Shown one piece after another: positions 1 through 8,113 of a stretch of DNA of 51,378 bases. The first letter of the stretch is position 1, and each line of letters begins with the position of its first letter. Source of the stretch: Comamonadaceae bacterium (lineage in GTDB: Bacteria > Pseudomonadota > Gammaproteobacteria > Burkholderiales > Burkholderiaceae_C); the NCBI GenBank assembly GCA_009996515.1, contig JAACZV010000006.1, positions 150,142-201,519 of the forward strand. The letters are read 5' to 3'. The notes under the pieces are model-generated. The model saw only the letters and a list, made by a program, of their open reading frames with translations, made no database searches and was not told the origin of the DNA. Position numbers and translations under genes: made by a program.

Positions 1-27
1 GCGCGTGTCCGTGATCAGCAGCGCCAT
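1..27 (-). CDS. start of a probable YfhL-type 4Fe-4S ferredoxin (partial)
   Basis: Only the first nine codons are inside the window, reading MALLITDTR on the minus strand. This N-terminus resembles YfhL-type dicluster ferredoxins, which commonly lie directly after coaD in betaproteobacteria. The last codons of coaD supply an AAGGGGGG Shine-Dalgarno, and the ATG follows the coaD stop by two bases, so the two are probably co-transcribed. The cysteine motifs lie outside the window, so the family call rests on the N-terminus and position alone. Confidence 0.45.
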
Positions 28-29
28 CG

Positions 30-530
30 TCAGCCCCCCTTCCGGCAACGCTCGTTCAGGCGCGCCAGCACGGACGGCGACACGAACTCCGCCACCTCGC
101 CGCCCAGCGTCGCGATCTCGCGCACAAAGGTGCTGGAGGTGTACTGGTGGCGTTCGCCAGGGGTCAGGAAGATGGTCTCGACCTCGGGCATGAGCTTGCG
201 GTTCATGCCGGCCATCTGGAACTCGTACTCGAAGTCGCCGCCGGTGCGCAGGCCGCGCACGACGACCCGGCCCGCGTTCGCGCGCACGAAGTCGCGCAGC
301 AGGCCGTCGAAGGCGATGACCTCGACGTTCCCCAGCGGTGCGGCCACCTCCTGCGCCATCGCCAGGCGCTCCTCCAGCGAGAACAGCGTCTTCTTGTGGT
401 GGCCCACGGCCACGGCCAGCACCAGCCGCTCGAACATGCCGGCGGCGCGGCGCATCAGGTCTTCATGCCCCAGCGTGATGGGGTCGAAGGTGCCGGGATA
501 GACGGCGGTGATGGTGGTGCGGGAGGTCAT
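30..530 (-). CDS. coaD: phosphopantetheine adenylyltransferase
   Basis: CoaD transfers AMP from ATP to 4'-phosphopantetheine, the fourth step of coenzyme A synthesis, in the cytoplasm. The 166-residue product has the usual family length. The N-terminal YPGTFDPITLGHEDL segment (about residues 11-25) carries the T/HxGH nucleotidyltransferase motif, and the C-terminal TSSTFVRE segment (about 130-138) matches the family's second nucleotide-binding signature. The start overlaps the rsmD stop by four bases (ATGA), so the two genes are translationally coupled. The rsmD-coaD pairing is standard in proteobacteria. Confidence 0.97.
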   Translation of the reverse strand: MTSRTTITAVYPGTFDPITLGHEDLMRRAAGMFERLVLAVAVGHHKKTLFSLEERLAMAQEVAAPLGNVEVIAFDGLLRDFVRANAGRVVVRGLRTGGDFEYEFQMAGMNRKLMPEVETIFLTPGERHQYTSSTFVREIATLGGEVAEFVSPSVLARLNERCRKGG

Positions 531-1078
531 GGAGTTGAATTGTCCTCGCGCCGCAACAATTGATAGTGCACGGCGCCCGCACGGCCCTGACGCCAGGCGG
601 TGAATCCGGCCGGCGCGGCGATCTCATGCGGCGATTCGACATAGACCAGCCCGCCGTCGGCCAGCAGCGGCAAGGCGGCGGCCAGCGCCTGCTCGAACAG
701 GTCGGCCGCGAATGGCGGATCGAGCAGGATCAGATCGAACGAGGCCCGCGGCGCGGCGCGCATCCAGGCCAGCGCGTCGGCCGCGTGGACCTGCATGGTC
801 GTGGCCTTGAGCCGCTGCACGCTGGCGCGCAGCCCGGCGACGAGCTTGGCGTCGCGCTCCACCAGTACCACCTCGGCCGCATCGCGCGAGGCCGCCTCGA
901 AGCCCAGCGCGCCGCTGCCGGCGAAGGCGTCCAGCACGCGCCAGCCCGTCAGCGTCTGGCCCAGCCAGTTGAACAGCGTCTCGCGGATGCGGTCGGACGT
1001 GGGGCGCAGCCCCGGCGCGTCGTGCACCGGCAGCTTGGAGCGCTTCCACTGGCCGCCAATGATTCGTATCTCACCCAT
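527..1078 (-). CDS. rsmD: 16S rRNA (guanine(966)-N(2))-methyltransferase
   Basis: RsmD methylates G966 of 16S rRNA using S-adenosylmethionine. The 183-residue protein has the expected length. It shows the SAM-binding motif I, VLDAFAGSGALGFEA (about residues 47-61), and the N6/N2-methyltransferase motif IV, DPPF (about residues 119-122). The RIIGGQWKRSKLPV opening is typical of the family and supports this ATG. It overlaps coaD downstream by four bases and lies 27 bp after hisF, in the place where hisI or hisE usually stands in related clusters. Confidence 0.96.
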   Translation of the reverse strand: MGEIRIIGGQWKRSKLPVHDAPGLRPTSDRIRETLFNWLGQTLTGWRVLDAFAGSGALGFEAASRDAAEVVLVERDAKLVAGLRASVQRLKATTMQVHAADALAWMRAAPRASFDLILLDPPFAADLFEQALAAALPLLADGGLVYVESPHEIAAPAGFTAWRQGRAGAVHYQLLRREDNSTP

Positions 1079-1105
1079 GGCCGCATTGTCCGCGGCGGCG
1101 CCGAA

Positions 1106-1879
1106 TCACTGGCGGACGGTGATGCCGCGCGCCGCCATCAGCGCCTTGGCCTCGCCCACCGTGTGCTGGCCGAAGTGGAAGATGCTGGCGGCCAGCACCG
1201 CGTCGGCGCCGCCTATCGTGATGCCGTCGGCCAGGTCTTCCAGCGAGCCCACGCCGCCCGACGCGATGACGGGCACCGGCACGGCGTCAGACACGGCCCG
1301 GGTCAGTTCGAGATCGAAACCGCTCTTGGTGCCGTCGCGGTCCATGCTGGTCAGCAGGATCTCGCCAGCGCCGTACTCGGCCATCTGGCGCGCCCATTCG
1401 ACGGCGTCCAGGCCCACGTTCTTGCGGCCGCCATGGGTGTAGACGTCCCAGCCCTTGCCTCTCGGGTCATCGTCGGCGCGGCGCTTGGCGTCGATGGCGA
1501 CGACGATGCACTGGGCGCCGTAGCGGTCGCTGGCGGCGCGTATCAGCTCGGGGTCGGCCACGGCGGCGGAGTTGAAGCTGACCTTGTCGGCCCCGGCGTT
1601 CAGCAGCCGGCGCACGTCGGCCACCGAGCGCACGCCGCCGCCCACCGTCAGCGGGATGAAGACCTGGGCGGCCACGGCCTCGATGATGGGCAGGATGAGG
1701 TCGCGGCCGTCGCTGGTGGCGGTGATATCCAGGAAGGTCAGTTCGTCGGCGCCCTGCTCGTTGTAGCGGGCGGCGATGTCGACCGGGTCGCCCGCGTCGC
1801 GCAGGCCGACGAAGTTGACGCCCTTGACGACGCGGCCGGCCGTGACGTCGAGGCAGGGAATGATGCGTTTGGCGAGCAT
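1106..1879 (-). CDS. hisF: imidazole glycerol phosphate synthase, cyclase subunit
   Basis: HisF pairs with HisH and turns PRFAR plus ammonia into imidazole glycerol phosphate and AICAR. The 257-residue (beta/alpha)8 barrel begins [12 protein letters not shown], which contains the catalytic Asp of the N-terminal half. The second catalytic Asp is in [12 protein letters not shown], and phosphate-binding glycines are in TVGGGVRS and IASGGVGS. I chose the ATG at 1879; the frame stays open upstream but that sequence is not HisF-like. It is separated from hisA by a plus-strand gene, so it probably has its own promoter. No hisI or hisE follows it. Confidence 0.96.
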   Translation of the reverse strand: MLAKRIIPCLDVTAGRVVKGVNFVGLRDAGDPVDIAARYNEQGADELTFLDITATSDGRDLILPIIEAVAAQVFIPLTVGGGVRSVADVRRLLNAGADKVSFNSAAVADPELIRAASDRYGAQCIVVAIDAKRRADDDPRGKGWDVYTHGGRKNVGLDAVEWARQMAEYGAGEILLTSMDRDGTKSGFDLELTRAVSDAVPVPVIASGGVGSLEDLADGITIGGADAVLAASIFHFGQHTVGEAKALMAARGITVRQ

Positions 1880-1906
1880 GGCTGGATTGTCGCCGCTGCG
1901 CCGCCG

Positions 1907-1936
1907 CCCCCGACTTGAGGGGAGTAGTTCCCCCTC
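1907..1936. promoter_or_regulatory. overlapping GGGG/CCCC inverted repeats upstream of a PEP-CTERM gene
   Basis: A run CCCCC-(GACTTGA)-GGGG-(AGTAGTT)-CCCCC forms two overlapping inverted repeats that share the central GGGG. It lies in the gap between divergent hisF and the CHRD/PEP-CTERM gene, ending 64 bp before that gene's ATG. It could be an operator or a transcript hairpin. A partly similar stretch (CCCAACTTGAATGAGGG) lies at 6756-6772 upstream of the other PEP-CTERM gene. Its function is an inference. Confidence 0.4.
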
Positions 1937-2000
1937 GCCAGCCGGCGCGCACGCGCCTAAGCTCGCGCCACCGCCCACGGGCCGCGTCCAGGAGAAGTCC

Positions 2001-2597
2001 ATGCCACGATTCGCTCCCCTCGTCCTGGCGGCCTGTCTGGCCGCCCCCGCGCTGCCGGCCCAGGCCTTGTTGGTCAGCTATGCCGCCACGCTCAGCGGCA
2101 GCGCGGAGGCGCCGCCGAATGCCTCACCCGGCACCGGCAGCGCGCTGCTGACCATAGACACCGTCCTCCACACGATGAGCTTGCAGGTCACGTTCTCGGG
2201 CCTGCTCGCCGGCGTGACGGCCTCGCACATCCACTGCTGCACGACCGTCGCCGGGAGCGGCACCGCCGGCGTCGCGACGACCACACCGACCTTCCCGGGC
2301 TTCCCCGGCGGCGTCACGGCGGGCAGCTACGACCACCTGTTCGACCTGCTCGACGCGGGGAGCTGGAATCCGTCCTTCGTCACCGCGCATGGCGGCACGC
2401 CGGCGATGGCGGAGGCGGATTTCCTGACCGGGCTGGCCCAGGGCAAGGCCTATCTGAACATCCACACGACGCAGTTCCCGGGCGGCGAGATCCGCGGCTT
2501 CCTGACCGCCGTGACCGCACTGCCCGAACCCGCCAGCCTGGCGCTGGCGGGCATGGCGCTGGCCGGGCTGGCGGCCACGCGCCGCCGCAGGGGCTGA
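2001..2597 (+). CDS. CHRD domain protein with PEP-CTERM sorting signal
   Basis: A 198-residue exported protein. The N-terminus (residues 1-22) is a signal peptide ending PAQA. The body, about residues 25-170, is a CHRD domain: it starts [16 protein letters not shown] and ends [16 protein letters not shown], both hallmark segments. The C-terminus carries [19 protein letters not shown] followed by RRRR, the Pro-Glu-Pro, hydrophobic helix and basic tail of an exosortase-processed protein. AGGAGA sits 6 bp before the ATG. It is transcribed against the his genes and lies between hisA and hisF. The exosortase itself is not in the window. Confidence 0.85.
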   Translation: MPRFAPLVLAACLAAPALPAQALLVSYAATLSGSAEAPPNASPGTGSALLTIDTVLHTMSLQVTFSGLLAGVTASHIHCCTTVAGSGTAGVATTTPTFPGFPGGVTAGSYDHLFDLLDAGSWNPSFVTAHGGTPAMAEADFLTGLAQGKAYLNIHTTQFPGGEIRGFLTAVTALPEPASLALAGMALAGLAATRRRRG

Positions 2598-2607
2598 GCG
2601 CGAGGGC

Positions 2608-3357
2608 TCAGGCGCCGGCCCGCTGCAGGGCGTCCGCGCGGGCCTGGGCAGCGGCGAAGTCCAACGCGCCGGTGTAGATGGAGCGACCGCAGATGACGCC
2701 CTCGACGCCTTCGCTTTCGACGGCGCACAGGCGCTCGATGTCGGCGATGTCCGAGAGGCCACCCGACGCGATGACGGGGATGGTCAGCGCCTGGGCCAGC
2801 TTGACGGTGGCCTCGATGTTGATGCCGGTCAGCATGCCGTCGCGGCCGATGTCGGTGTAGATGACGCCTTCGACGCCGTAGTCCTGGAACTTGCGGGCCA
2901 GGTCGACGACCTCGTGGCCGGTCAGCTTGCTCCAGCCGTCGGTGGCGACCTTGCCGTCCTTGGCGTCCAGGCCCACGATGATGTGGCCGCCGAAGGCGCT
3001 GCAGGCGTCCTTCAGGAAGCCGGGGTTCTTCACCGCGGCCGTGCCGATGATGACGTAGGAGAGGCCGTCGTCCAGGTAGCGCTCGATGGTGTCGAGGTCA
3101 CGGATGCCGCCGCCCAGCTGGATGGGGATCTCGTCACCCACCTCCTTGATGATGGCCTTGATGGCCGGCTCGTTGACCGGCTTGCCCGCGAAGGCGCCGT
3201 TCAGGTCCACCAGGTGCAGGCGGCGCGCGCCGGCATCCACCCAGCGGCGCGCCATTGCGGCGGGGTCCTCGCCGAAGGTGGTGGAGTCGTTCATGTCGCC
3301 TTGCTTGAGGCGGACACAGCGACCGTCTTTCAGGTCGATGGCAGGGATCAGCAGCAT
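2608..3357 (-). CDS. hisA: phosphoribosylformimino-5-aminoimidazole carboxamide ribotide isomerase
   Basis: HisA isomerises ProFAR to PRFAR, giving the substrate of HisFH. The 249-residue barrel starts [17 protein letters not shown] with the catalytic Asp (residue 8). The second catalytic Asp is in [11 protein letters not shown], and glycine-rich phosphate sites are in QLGGGIRD and ASGGLSD. Length is normal. Its stop is only 10 bp from the stop of the convergent CHRD gene, with no obvious terminator between them. A 159-bp inverted repeat lies just upstream, between this gene and hisH. Confidence 0.96.
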   Translation of the reverse strand: MLLIPAIDLKDGRCVRLKQGDMNDSTTFGEDPAAMARRWVDAGARRLHLVDLNGAFAGKPVNEPAIKAIIKEVGDEIPIQLGGGIRDLDTIERYLDDGLSYVIIGTAAVKNPGFLKDACSAFGGHIIVGLDAKDGKVATDGWSKLTGHEVVDLARKFQDYGVEGVIYTDIGRDGMLTGINIEATVKLAQALTIPVIASGGLSDIADIERLCAVESEGVEGVICGRSIYTGALDFAAAQARADALQRAGA

Positions 3358-3402
3358 GGCCTGGGGCTAGAGAGCTGGGGGATGAAGAAACGGCGAGGCG
3401 CA

Positions 3403-3561
3403 GAGGCTGTGAGCCGTGCGCGCGTGCCCGAGCGGGTCGTCCAGGTGGCGCCAATCAAGGCGCGAAGCGGAGCCGTAGTGCGGGCTACGGCGAGCATTTG
3501 CAACGCTGAGTGGCGGCGCTTGGGCGGCACGAGCGGGCATGTGGGCACGGCTCGCAGCCTC
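3403..3561. repeat. 159-bp long inverted repeat with central hairpin
   Basis: The arms GAGGCTGTGAGCCGTGC (3403-3419) and GCACGGCTCGCAGCCTC (3545-3561) pair at 16 of 17 positions. Exactly at the centre of symmetry a second hairpin, CCGTAG-TGCGGG-CTACGG, occupies 3473-3490. Inner sequence is partly complementary as well (3427-3453 against 3510-3536, about 19 of 27 positions). The element fills the hisH-hisA gap and its right arm ends at the hisH stop codon. No ORF inside looks coding. It has the form of a palindromic intergenic repeat or small non-autonomous element that would fold into a long structure in the his mRNA. Confidence 0.7.
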
Positions 3562-4209
3562 TCAGGGCTTCCAGTGCAGGAAGTTGCGGTACAGGGCGAG
3601 GCCCAGCGCGGCACTTTTCTCGGGGTGGAATTGGGTCGCAAAAATGTTATCCCGCGCGACTGCACAGGTAAAGCGCAGGCCGTAGTCGGTCTCGCCGGCG
3701 CTGTGCTCGGGCGACGCGGTGGTCGCGTAGAAGCTGTGCACGAAGTAGAACCAGCTGTCGTCCGGGATGCCGGCCCACACCGGGTGCGCGCGCGCCTGGT
3801 GCACGCGGTTCCAGCCCATCTGCGGCACCTTGAAGCGGCTGCCGTCTTCCTGCAGCCGGCCCTCGAGGCGAAAGCGCTGCACGCGCCCCGGGATCAGGCC
3901 CAGGCCCGGCGTGTCCTGCTCCTCGCTGTGGTCCAGCAGCATCTGCATGCCCACGCAGACGCCCAGCAGCGGCTTGGCTGAGGCCGCTTCCAGCAGCGCT
4001 TCTTTCACTCCCGAGTCGGCCAGTTCGCGCATGCAGTCGCGCATCGCGCCCTGGCCCGGCAGCACGACACGCTCGGCGCGGCGCACCACGTCGGGATCGC
4101 AGGTGATGGACACCTCGATGCCGCTGCCCACCGCTGCATGGATGACGGCCTGCGACACCGAGCGCAGATTGCCCATGCCGTAGTCGACGACGGCGACGGT
4201 TCTTGTCAT
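3562..4209 (-). CDS. hisH: imidazole glycerol phosphate synthase, glutamine amidotransferase subunit
   Basis: HisH hydrolyses glutamine and channels ammonia into HisF. The 215-residue class I amidotransferase has the nucleophile Cys in [13 protein letters not shown] (about residue 83) and the His-Glu pair in ATQFHPEKS near the C-terminus. The start [15 protein letters not shown] is typical. hisB ends one base before this start codon, so the two are tightly coupled. Its stop abuts the inverted repeat at 3403-3561. Confidence 0.96.
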   Translation of the reverse strand: MTRTVAVVDYGMGNLRSVSQAVIHAAVGSGIEVSITCDPDVVRRAERVVLPGQGAMRDCMRELADSGVKEALLEAASAKPLLGVCVGMQMLLDHSEEQDTPGLGLIPGRVQRFRLEGRLQEDGSRFKVPQMGWNRVHQARAHPVWAGIPDDSWFYFVHSFYATTASPEHSAGETDYGLRFTCAVARDNIFATQFHPEKSAALGLALYRNFLHWKP

Positions 4210-4210
4210 G

Positions 4211-4819
4211 TCAGAGGCTGCCCTTGGTCGACGGAATCACGCCGGCCGAGCGCGGGTCCGGCGTCGTGGCCATGCGCAGCGCGCGGCCGAAGGCCTTGAA
4301 CATGGTCTCGGCCTGGTGGTGGGCGTTGTGGCCCTTCAGGTTGTCGATGTGCACCGTGGCCAGCGCATGGTTGACGAAGCCCTGGAAGAACTCGAAGGTC
4401 AGCTGGGTGTCGAAGGCGCCGATGCTGCCGGCCGTGAACTTGCAGTCCATGTGCAGGCCGGGGCGGCCGGACAGGTCGATGACAACGCGCGACAGCGCCT
4501 CGTCCAGCGGCACATAGCTGTGGCCGTAGCGCGTCAGGCCGGCCTTGTCACCCACCGCCTGCGCGATGGCCATGCCCAGCGTGATGCCCACGTCTTCCAC
4601 CGTGTGGTGGCCGTCGATGTGCAGGTCGCCCTCGCAGTGCACGGCCAGGTCGATCAGGCCGTGGCGGGCGATCTGGTCCAGCATGTGATCGAAGAAGCCG
4701 ATGCCGGTGTGCAGCTTGGAGCGGCCCGTGCCGTCCAGGTCGATGCGCACGGTGATGCGGGTCTCGCGGGTGTTGCGCGTGACTTCGGCAACGCGGGAAG
4801 TGGCGGTGGTGGTGCTCAT
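4211..4819 (-). CDS. hisB: imidazoleglycerol-phosphate dehydratase
   Basis: HisB dehydrates imidazole glycerol phosphate to imidazole acetol phosphate. At 202 residues it is the monofunctional dehydratase without the phosphatase domain found in enterobacterial HisB. Both manganese-binding repeats are visible: [10 protein letters not shown] and [23 protein letters not shown] is also a family signature. The ATG at 4819 overlaps the hisC stop as ATGA; the longer open frame upstream is only the hisC shadow. Confidence 0.96.
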   Translation of the reverse strand: MSTTTATSRVAEVTRNTRETRITVRIDLDGTGRSKLHTGIGFFDHMLDQIARHGLIDLAVHCEGDLHIDGHHTVEDVGITLGMAIAQAVGDKAGLTRYGHSYVPLDEALSRVVIDLSGRPGLHMDCKFTAGSIGAFDTQLTFEFFQGFVNHALATVHIDNLKGHNAHHQAETMFKAFGRALRMATTPDPRSAGVIPSTKGSL

Positions 4820-5895
4820 AGACAGGCGGGCAGTTCGGCCAGCAGGCGGGTGTTTTCGTCGGGCATTCCGACGGTGAGGCGCACACAGTTCGCGAGCAGC
4901 GGATGCATGGCCGAGACGTTCTTGATCAGCACGCCGCGGGCCTTGAGCGCCGCGAAGGTGGCGGCCGCATCCTGCACCCTGGCGAGGATCATATTGCCCT
5001 GGCTGGGCCATGGCGCGATGCCGGGCATGGCCTGCAAGGCGTTGAGAAGCCGCTCGCGCTGCTCGCGCAGTTCGGCGGCCTGGGCGGCGTAGACCTCGGC
5101 ATGCTCCAGCGCGAACAGCGCCGCCTCGGCGTTCAGCACGCTGATGTTGTAGGGCGGGCGCAGCTTCTCGACCTGCTCCACCAGCGCCGGCGCCCCCAGC
5201 AGATAGCCGATGCGCACGCCGGCCAGGCCGAACTTGCTCATGGTCCGCATGACCAGCACGTTCTGCTGGCGGGCCATCAGCGCCAGGCTGTCGGCGCTGG
5301 CGAAAGGCTGATAGGCCTCGTCCATCACCACCAGGCCGGGCGCGGCCGTCGCGATGCGTTCGATGACGGCCGCATCCCACAGCGTGCCCGTGGGGTTGTT
5401 GGGATAGGCCAGATAGACCAGCGCCGGCCGGTGCTCGCGAATAGCGGCCAGCATGGCGGCCTCGTCGAGCTGGAAGTCGTCGGCCCGCAGCGGCACGCCG
5501 ACGAAGCCCAGCCGCTGCTGCCTCGCCAGCGCCTCGTACATGACGAAGCCCGGCACGGGCGCCAGCACGCAGGCACCGGGCTGGGCGACGGCCAGCGTCA
5601 GCAGGCCGATGAGTTCGTCGGAGCCATTGCCCAGCGTCACGCCCACGTCGTCGCCCACGCCCGCATGGCGGGCCAGCGCGCGCGCCAGCTCGGCGGTGCG
5701 CTCGGCCGGGTAGCGGTTCAGCGCCAAGGCGCCCAGGCGCTCGCCCAGCGCCCGCTGCAGCTCGGGCGGCAGGCGGTAGGGGTTCTCCATCGCGTCCAGC
5801 TTCAGCAGGCCGGCGCTGGGCTGCACCGCATAGGCATGGGCCGCGCGCACGTCGGGGCGGATCTGGGCAAGGGCTTGGTCTAGGGCGGCGGTCAT
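4816..5895 (-). CDS. hisC: histidinol-phosphate aminotransferase
   Basis: A class I/II PLP-dependent aminotransferase that makes histidinol phosphate from imidazole acetol phosphate and glutamate. The 359-residue protein has [11 protein letters not shown] near the N-terminus, the [12 protein letters not shown] substrate/PLP segment, VMDEAYQPF, and the PLP lysine in [14 protein letters not shown]. It overlaps hisB (ATGA) downstream and the PIN-domain gene by four bases upstream. The start at 5895 is chosen for that coupling and for the family-like N-terminus. In related clusters hisD precedes it directly; here 3 kb separates them. Confidence 0.96.
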   Translation of the reverse strand: MTAALDQALAQIRPDVRAAHAYAVQPSAGLLKLDAMENPYRLPPELQRALGERLGALALNRYPAERTAELARALARHAGVGDDVGVTLGNGSDELIGLLTLAVAQPGACVLAPVPGFVMYEALARQQRLGFVGVPLRADDFQLDEAAMLAAIREHRPALVYLAYPNNPTGTLWDAAVIERIATAAPGLVVMDEAYQPFASADSLALMARQQNVLVMRTMSKFGLAGVRIGYLLGAPALVEQVEKLRPPYNISVLNAEAALFALEHAEVYAAQAAELREQRERLLNALQAMPGIAPWPSQGNMILARVQDAAATFAALKARGVLIKNVSAMHPLLANCVRLTVGMPDENTRLLAELPACL

Positions 5896-6320
5896 GGCGC
5901 GACGACGAGAGGGTTGAGCACCTGCACGCTGTCGTAGACCGCCTCGTGAGGCAGGGCCAGGCTGAGCAGGCGGGTACAGCCCTGGGCCTTGGCGCTGGCG
6001 ACGACCAGCGCATCGGCGAAGGGCAGGCCGAAGCGGCTTTCCAGCGACCAGGCGGACTCGACGGTCGCCTGGTCGGTGGCCCAGGGCCGCCAGTGCTGGT
6101 AGCGGCGCACCTCGGCGCGCACGTCGCCCTGAGGCATGGGCGGGCTCACGCGTCGGGTGGCCAGCAGATAGAAGTCGTTGAGCACCTGCACCGACACGCG
6201 GCCGCTGCGTGTGGCCCACAGCTCGCGCAGCCAGGCCAGCACCCGCTCGCGCTCGGGCGGACGGGCCCCATCCTCGCTGAACAGCAGCACGGAGGTGTCG
6301 ACGAAGACGGGATCGCTCAT
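5892..6320 (-). CDS. PIN-domain (VapC-like) protein, possibly a degenerate toxin
   Basis: A 142-residue PIN-domain protein. Family members are Mg-dependent RNases held in check by a cognate antitoxin. The first acidic residue is in FVDTSVLLF (Asp8). The second position, usually Glu in NEFY, is Asp49 in [11 protein letters not shown] third is Asp103 in [10 protein letters not shown]. The usual C-terminal S/T-E-D-L acidic motif reads LLSLALP here, so the fourth catalytic carboxylate looks lost. It overlaps hisC by four bases and the antitoxin by four bases, so it is embedded in the his operon. Toxicity is doubtful. Confidence 0.82.
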   Translation of the reverse strand: MSDPVFVDTSVLLFSEDGARPPERERVLAWLRELWATRSGRVSVQVLNDFYLLATRRVSPPMPQGDVRAEVRRYQHWRPWATDQATVESAWSLESRFGLPFADALVVASAKAQGCTRLLSLALPHEAVYDSVQVLNPLVVAP

Positions 6321-6535
6321 GTCGTGCTCCGGCCGGGATAGGGCTGGCCGTCGGACGACCAGCTGCGCTCGCGGTGCAGCCAGTCCTGCAGCGCGCGCTC
6401 GTAGGCGTCGTCATGCTGCATCTTCTCGGCCAGCAGCTCGCCCAGCAGGCGGGAGACGCTGGTGTTGCGCCGCGCGGCCTCCAGCCGGGCCCATTCGGCC
6501 ACGGCGTCGTCCATGGACACGGTGACGTTCTTCAT
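6317..6535 (-). CDS. ribbon-helix-helix antitoxin-like protein
   Basis: A 72-residue protein. [33 protein letters not shown] (residues 1-33, quoted in part: [10 protein letters not shown] and [10 protein letters not shown]) is a ribbon-helix-helix DNA-binding fold of the CopG/VapB kind. The C-terminal tail, with [10 protein letters not shown], would bind the PIN partner. I chose the ATG at 6535 because the fold starts there. Its stop overlaps the PIN gene by four bases, the normal antitoxin-toxin order. A perfect 16-bp-arm palindrome begins 11 bp upstream and is the likely autoregulatory operator. Confidence 0.82.
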   Translation of the reverse strand: MKNVTVSMDDAVAEWARLEAARRNTSVSRLLGELLAEKMQHDDAYERALQDWLHRERSWSSDGQPYPGRSTT

Positions 6536-6546
6536 GGCCGGCAGAG

Positions 6547-6581
6547 TATCACGAAGTTCGTGCAACACGAACTTCGTGATA
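6547..6581. promoter_or_regulatory. perfect palindrome upstream of the toxin-antitoxin pair
   Basis: TATCACGAAGTTCGTG (6547-6562), CAA, CACGAACTTCGTGATA (6566-6581): 16-bp arms with no mismatch. Each arm is itself almost palindromic (CACGAA-G-TTCGTG), giving two adjacent operator-like half pairs. The position 11 bp upstream of a ribbon-helix-helix start codon fits an autoregulatory operator. Assignment to that regulator is inference. Confidence 0.7.
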
Positions 6582-6852
6582 CACAAGACCCCAACGGCGA
6601 ACCCCAAGCTCGGGCCTGCGCGCAGCGTCTGTCGCGGCCATGGCAGCAGGCGTTCGCCTCGGCGCCACGGCATCGCGCCAACGTCGCCCCGCCCCGCTTG
6701 CCCGCGGCCCGGGACAGCCCTTCTCGGCTTTCCATCCCTAGCAAGCGCAGGCATACCCAACTTGAATGAGGGCTGCCGCCGATGTGAGGCATTGCCCCTC
6801 ATGGACGGCGAGTCGAACATCGGCGCTCCATGCAGCAACCGGGAGTGCGGCC

Positions 6853-7563
6853 TTGAAACTCAAAGTCCTGGCCTGCGGGCCGGCCGCGGTACTGCTTGCG
6901 GCGTCTGCCGCGCTGGCCGGGCCCGTCGCCTCGTACACCGGCACGCTGGCCGCCACCGACGATGCGCTGGGCGGCCGCATCGAGTTCACGCTGGCCAGCG
7001 CCACCACGGTCACGCTGCAGACCTTCGGCTTCGGCGGCGGCGTCAACGGCAACGGCACGGCCATCGCGGCCGGCGGCTTCGACCCCTTCCTCAGCCTGTT
7101 CTCGGGCAGCGGCGACAGCGCCAGCTTCATCGACGGCGACTCGGACATCATGAGCGACTACGCCGCCTACATAGGCTGCCCGCCGGCGGGCCTGGTGTCG
7201 ATAGGCGGCAGCCCGACCTGCGGGGACGTGAGGTTCAGCCGCTCGCTGGCCGCCGGCACCTACACCGTGCTGCTGACGGCCGGCGCCTACGTGCCGCTGG
7301 CCGCGTTCGGCGGGGGCACGCTGGCAGACGGCTTCGCGGACCTCACAGGGGGGCAGTTCCAGACCTGCATCGACGCCACCCATTGCATCAACACCACCGG
7401 CGCCTGGGCGCTGGACATCACGCTGGGCGACGTCGTCGTCAACCCGCCCGGCCTGCCCGAGCCCGCCACGCCGCTGCTGGCCATGCTGGCTTTGCTGGCC
7501 AGCCGGGCCGGCACGACCCGCCGAGGCCACTCCCACCCCGACCACCCTGGAGGTGCCCGATGA
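6853..7563 (+). CDS. DVUA0089-like secreted protein with PEP-CTERM signal
   Basis: A probable 236-residue exported protein. I prefer the TTG at 6853, because GGGAG lies 7 bp before it and a clean signal peptide follows (KLKVLACGPAAVLLAASAALA). The frame is open upstream, but that part is not signal-like. The segment GGFDPFLSLFSGSGDSASF, followed by an acidic DGDSD, resembles the DVUA0089 family. The C-terminus LPEPATPLLAMLALLASRAG plus TTRR is a PEP-CTERM sorting signal. Its stop overlaps the start of the next gene by four bases. Four cysteines could form disulfides outside the inner membrane. Confidence 0.75.
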   Translation: MKLKVLACGPAAVLLAASAALAGPVASYTGTLAATDDALGGRIEFTLASATTVTLQTFGFGGGVNGNGTAIAAGGFDPFLSLFSGSGDSASFIDGDSDIMSDYAAYIGCPPAGLVSIGGSPTCGDVRFSRSLAAGTYTVLLTAGAYVPLAAFGGGTLADGFADLTGGQFQTCIDATHCINTTGAWALDITLGDVVVNPPGLPEPATPLLAMLALLASRAGTTRRGHSHPDHPGGAR

Positions 7564-8093
7564 ATGAGTCTCCCTCTCCTCGCCGCCCGTCGTCCACGCG
7601 CCCTGTGCTGCTGGGCGTGATCGGCGCCGTCGCGGTGCTGTCGCTGGGCCTGTCGCCCACCGTGCGCGGCGCCGCCGCCGCGCTGGTGCAGGTGACCAAC
7701 GGTGCGGCCAACCCGGTGATGACCAAGGCCGTGGACGACCCCGCGCGCAGCGCCTTCGGCGCGCGCGTGTACCCGAGCGTGCGCAGCGCCGCGTCCATCC
7801 AGGTGCCGGCCAACAAGTATCTGGTCATCGACACCGTCATCGGCTTCACGAACGGCACGACCGTCACCGATGTCCAGATCGGCGCGCAGACGGCCGGCAC
7901 CCCAACCGGCACGCTGATCCCGTTCGCGCTCGCGGCGCGGCCGGGCAGCTGGCTGTTCACCGTGCCGACGCCGGTGCGCATCGTCGCGGACCCGGGGAGC
8001 ACCCTCTACGTCAGCGTCGATGACACCAATTTCAACGACTTCGCCGGCATCAACGTCGACATCAAGGGCTATTACGTCGACGCCACGCCTTGA
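7560..8093 (+). CDS. secreted protein of unknown function, coupled to the PEP-CTERM gene
   Basis: A 177-residue protein I do not recognise. Residues about 16-40 (VLLGVIGAVAVLSLGLSP) form a signal peptide or N-terminal anchor after a basic, proline-rich start. The mature part looks beta-rich (VQVTNGAANPVMT, FTNGTTVTDVQIG, STLYVSVDDTNF), like a small extracellular sandwich domain. There is no PEP-CTERM tail. The ATGA overlap with the preceding PEP-CTERM gene and the GGAGG 8 bases before the start (7550-7554) show the two are translated together, so they may work as a pair at the cell surface. The next gene is convergent. Confidence 0.7.
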   Translation: MNESPSPRRPSSTRPVLLGVIGAVAVLSLGLSPTVRGAAAALVQVTNGAANPVMTKAVDDPARSAFGARVYPSVRSAASIQVPANKYLVIDTVIGFTNGTTVTDVQIGAQTAGTPTGTLIPFALAARPGSWLFTVPTPVRIVADPGSTLYVSVDDTNFNDFAGINVDIKGYYVDATP

Positions 8094-8113
8094 CGGGCCG
8101 CGCCGGGCGGGGC

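Noticed and set aside
560-1918. A 452-codon plus-strand open frame across rsmD and hisF
   Set aside because: It lies antisense to two well-recognised genes and is rich in His, Gly, Arg and Gln, typical of reverse-strand shadows in high-GC DNA.
3403-3561. An insertion sequence remnant with transposase
   Set aside because: No transposase-like coding sequence or target-site duplication could be found; only the palindromic structure is supported.
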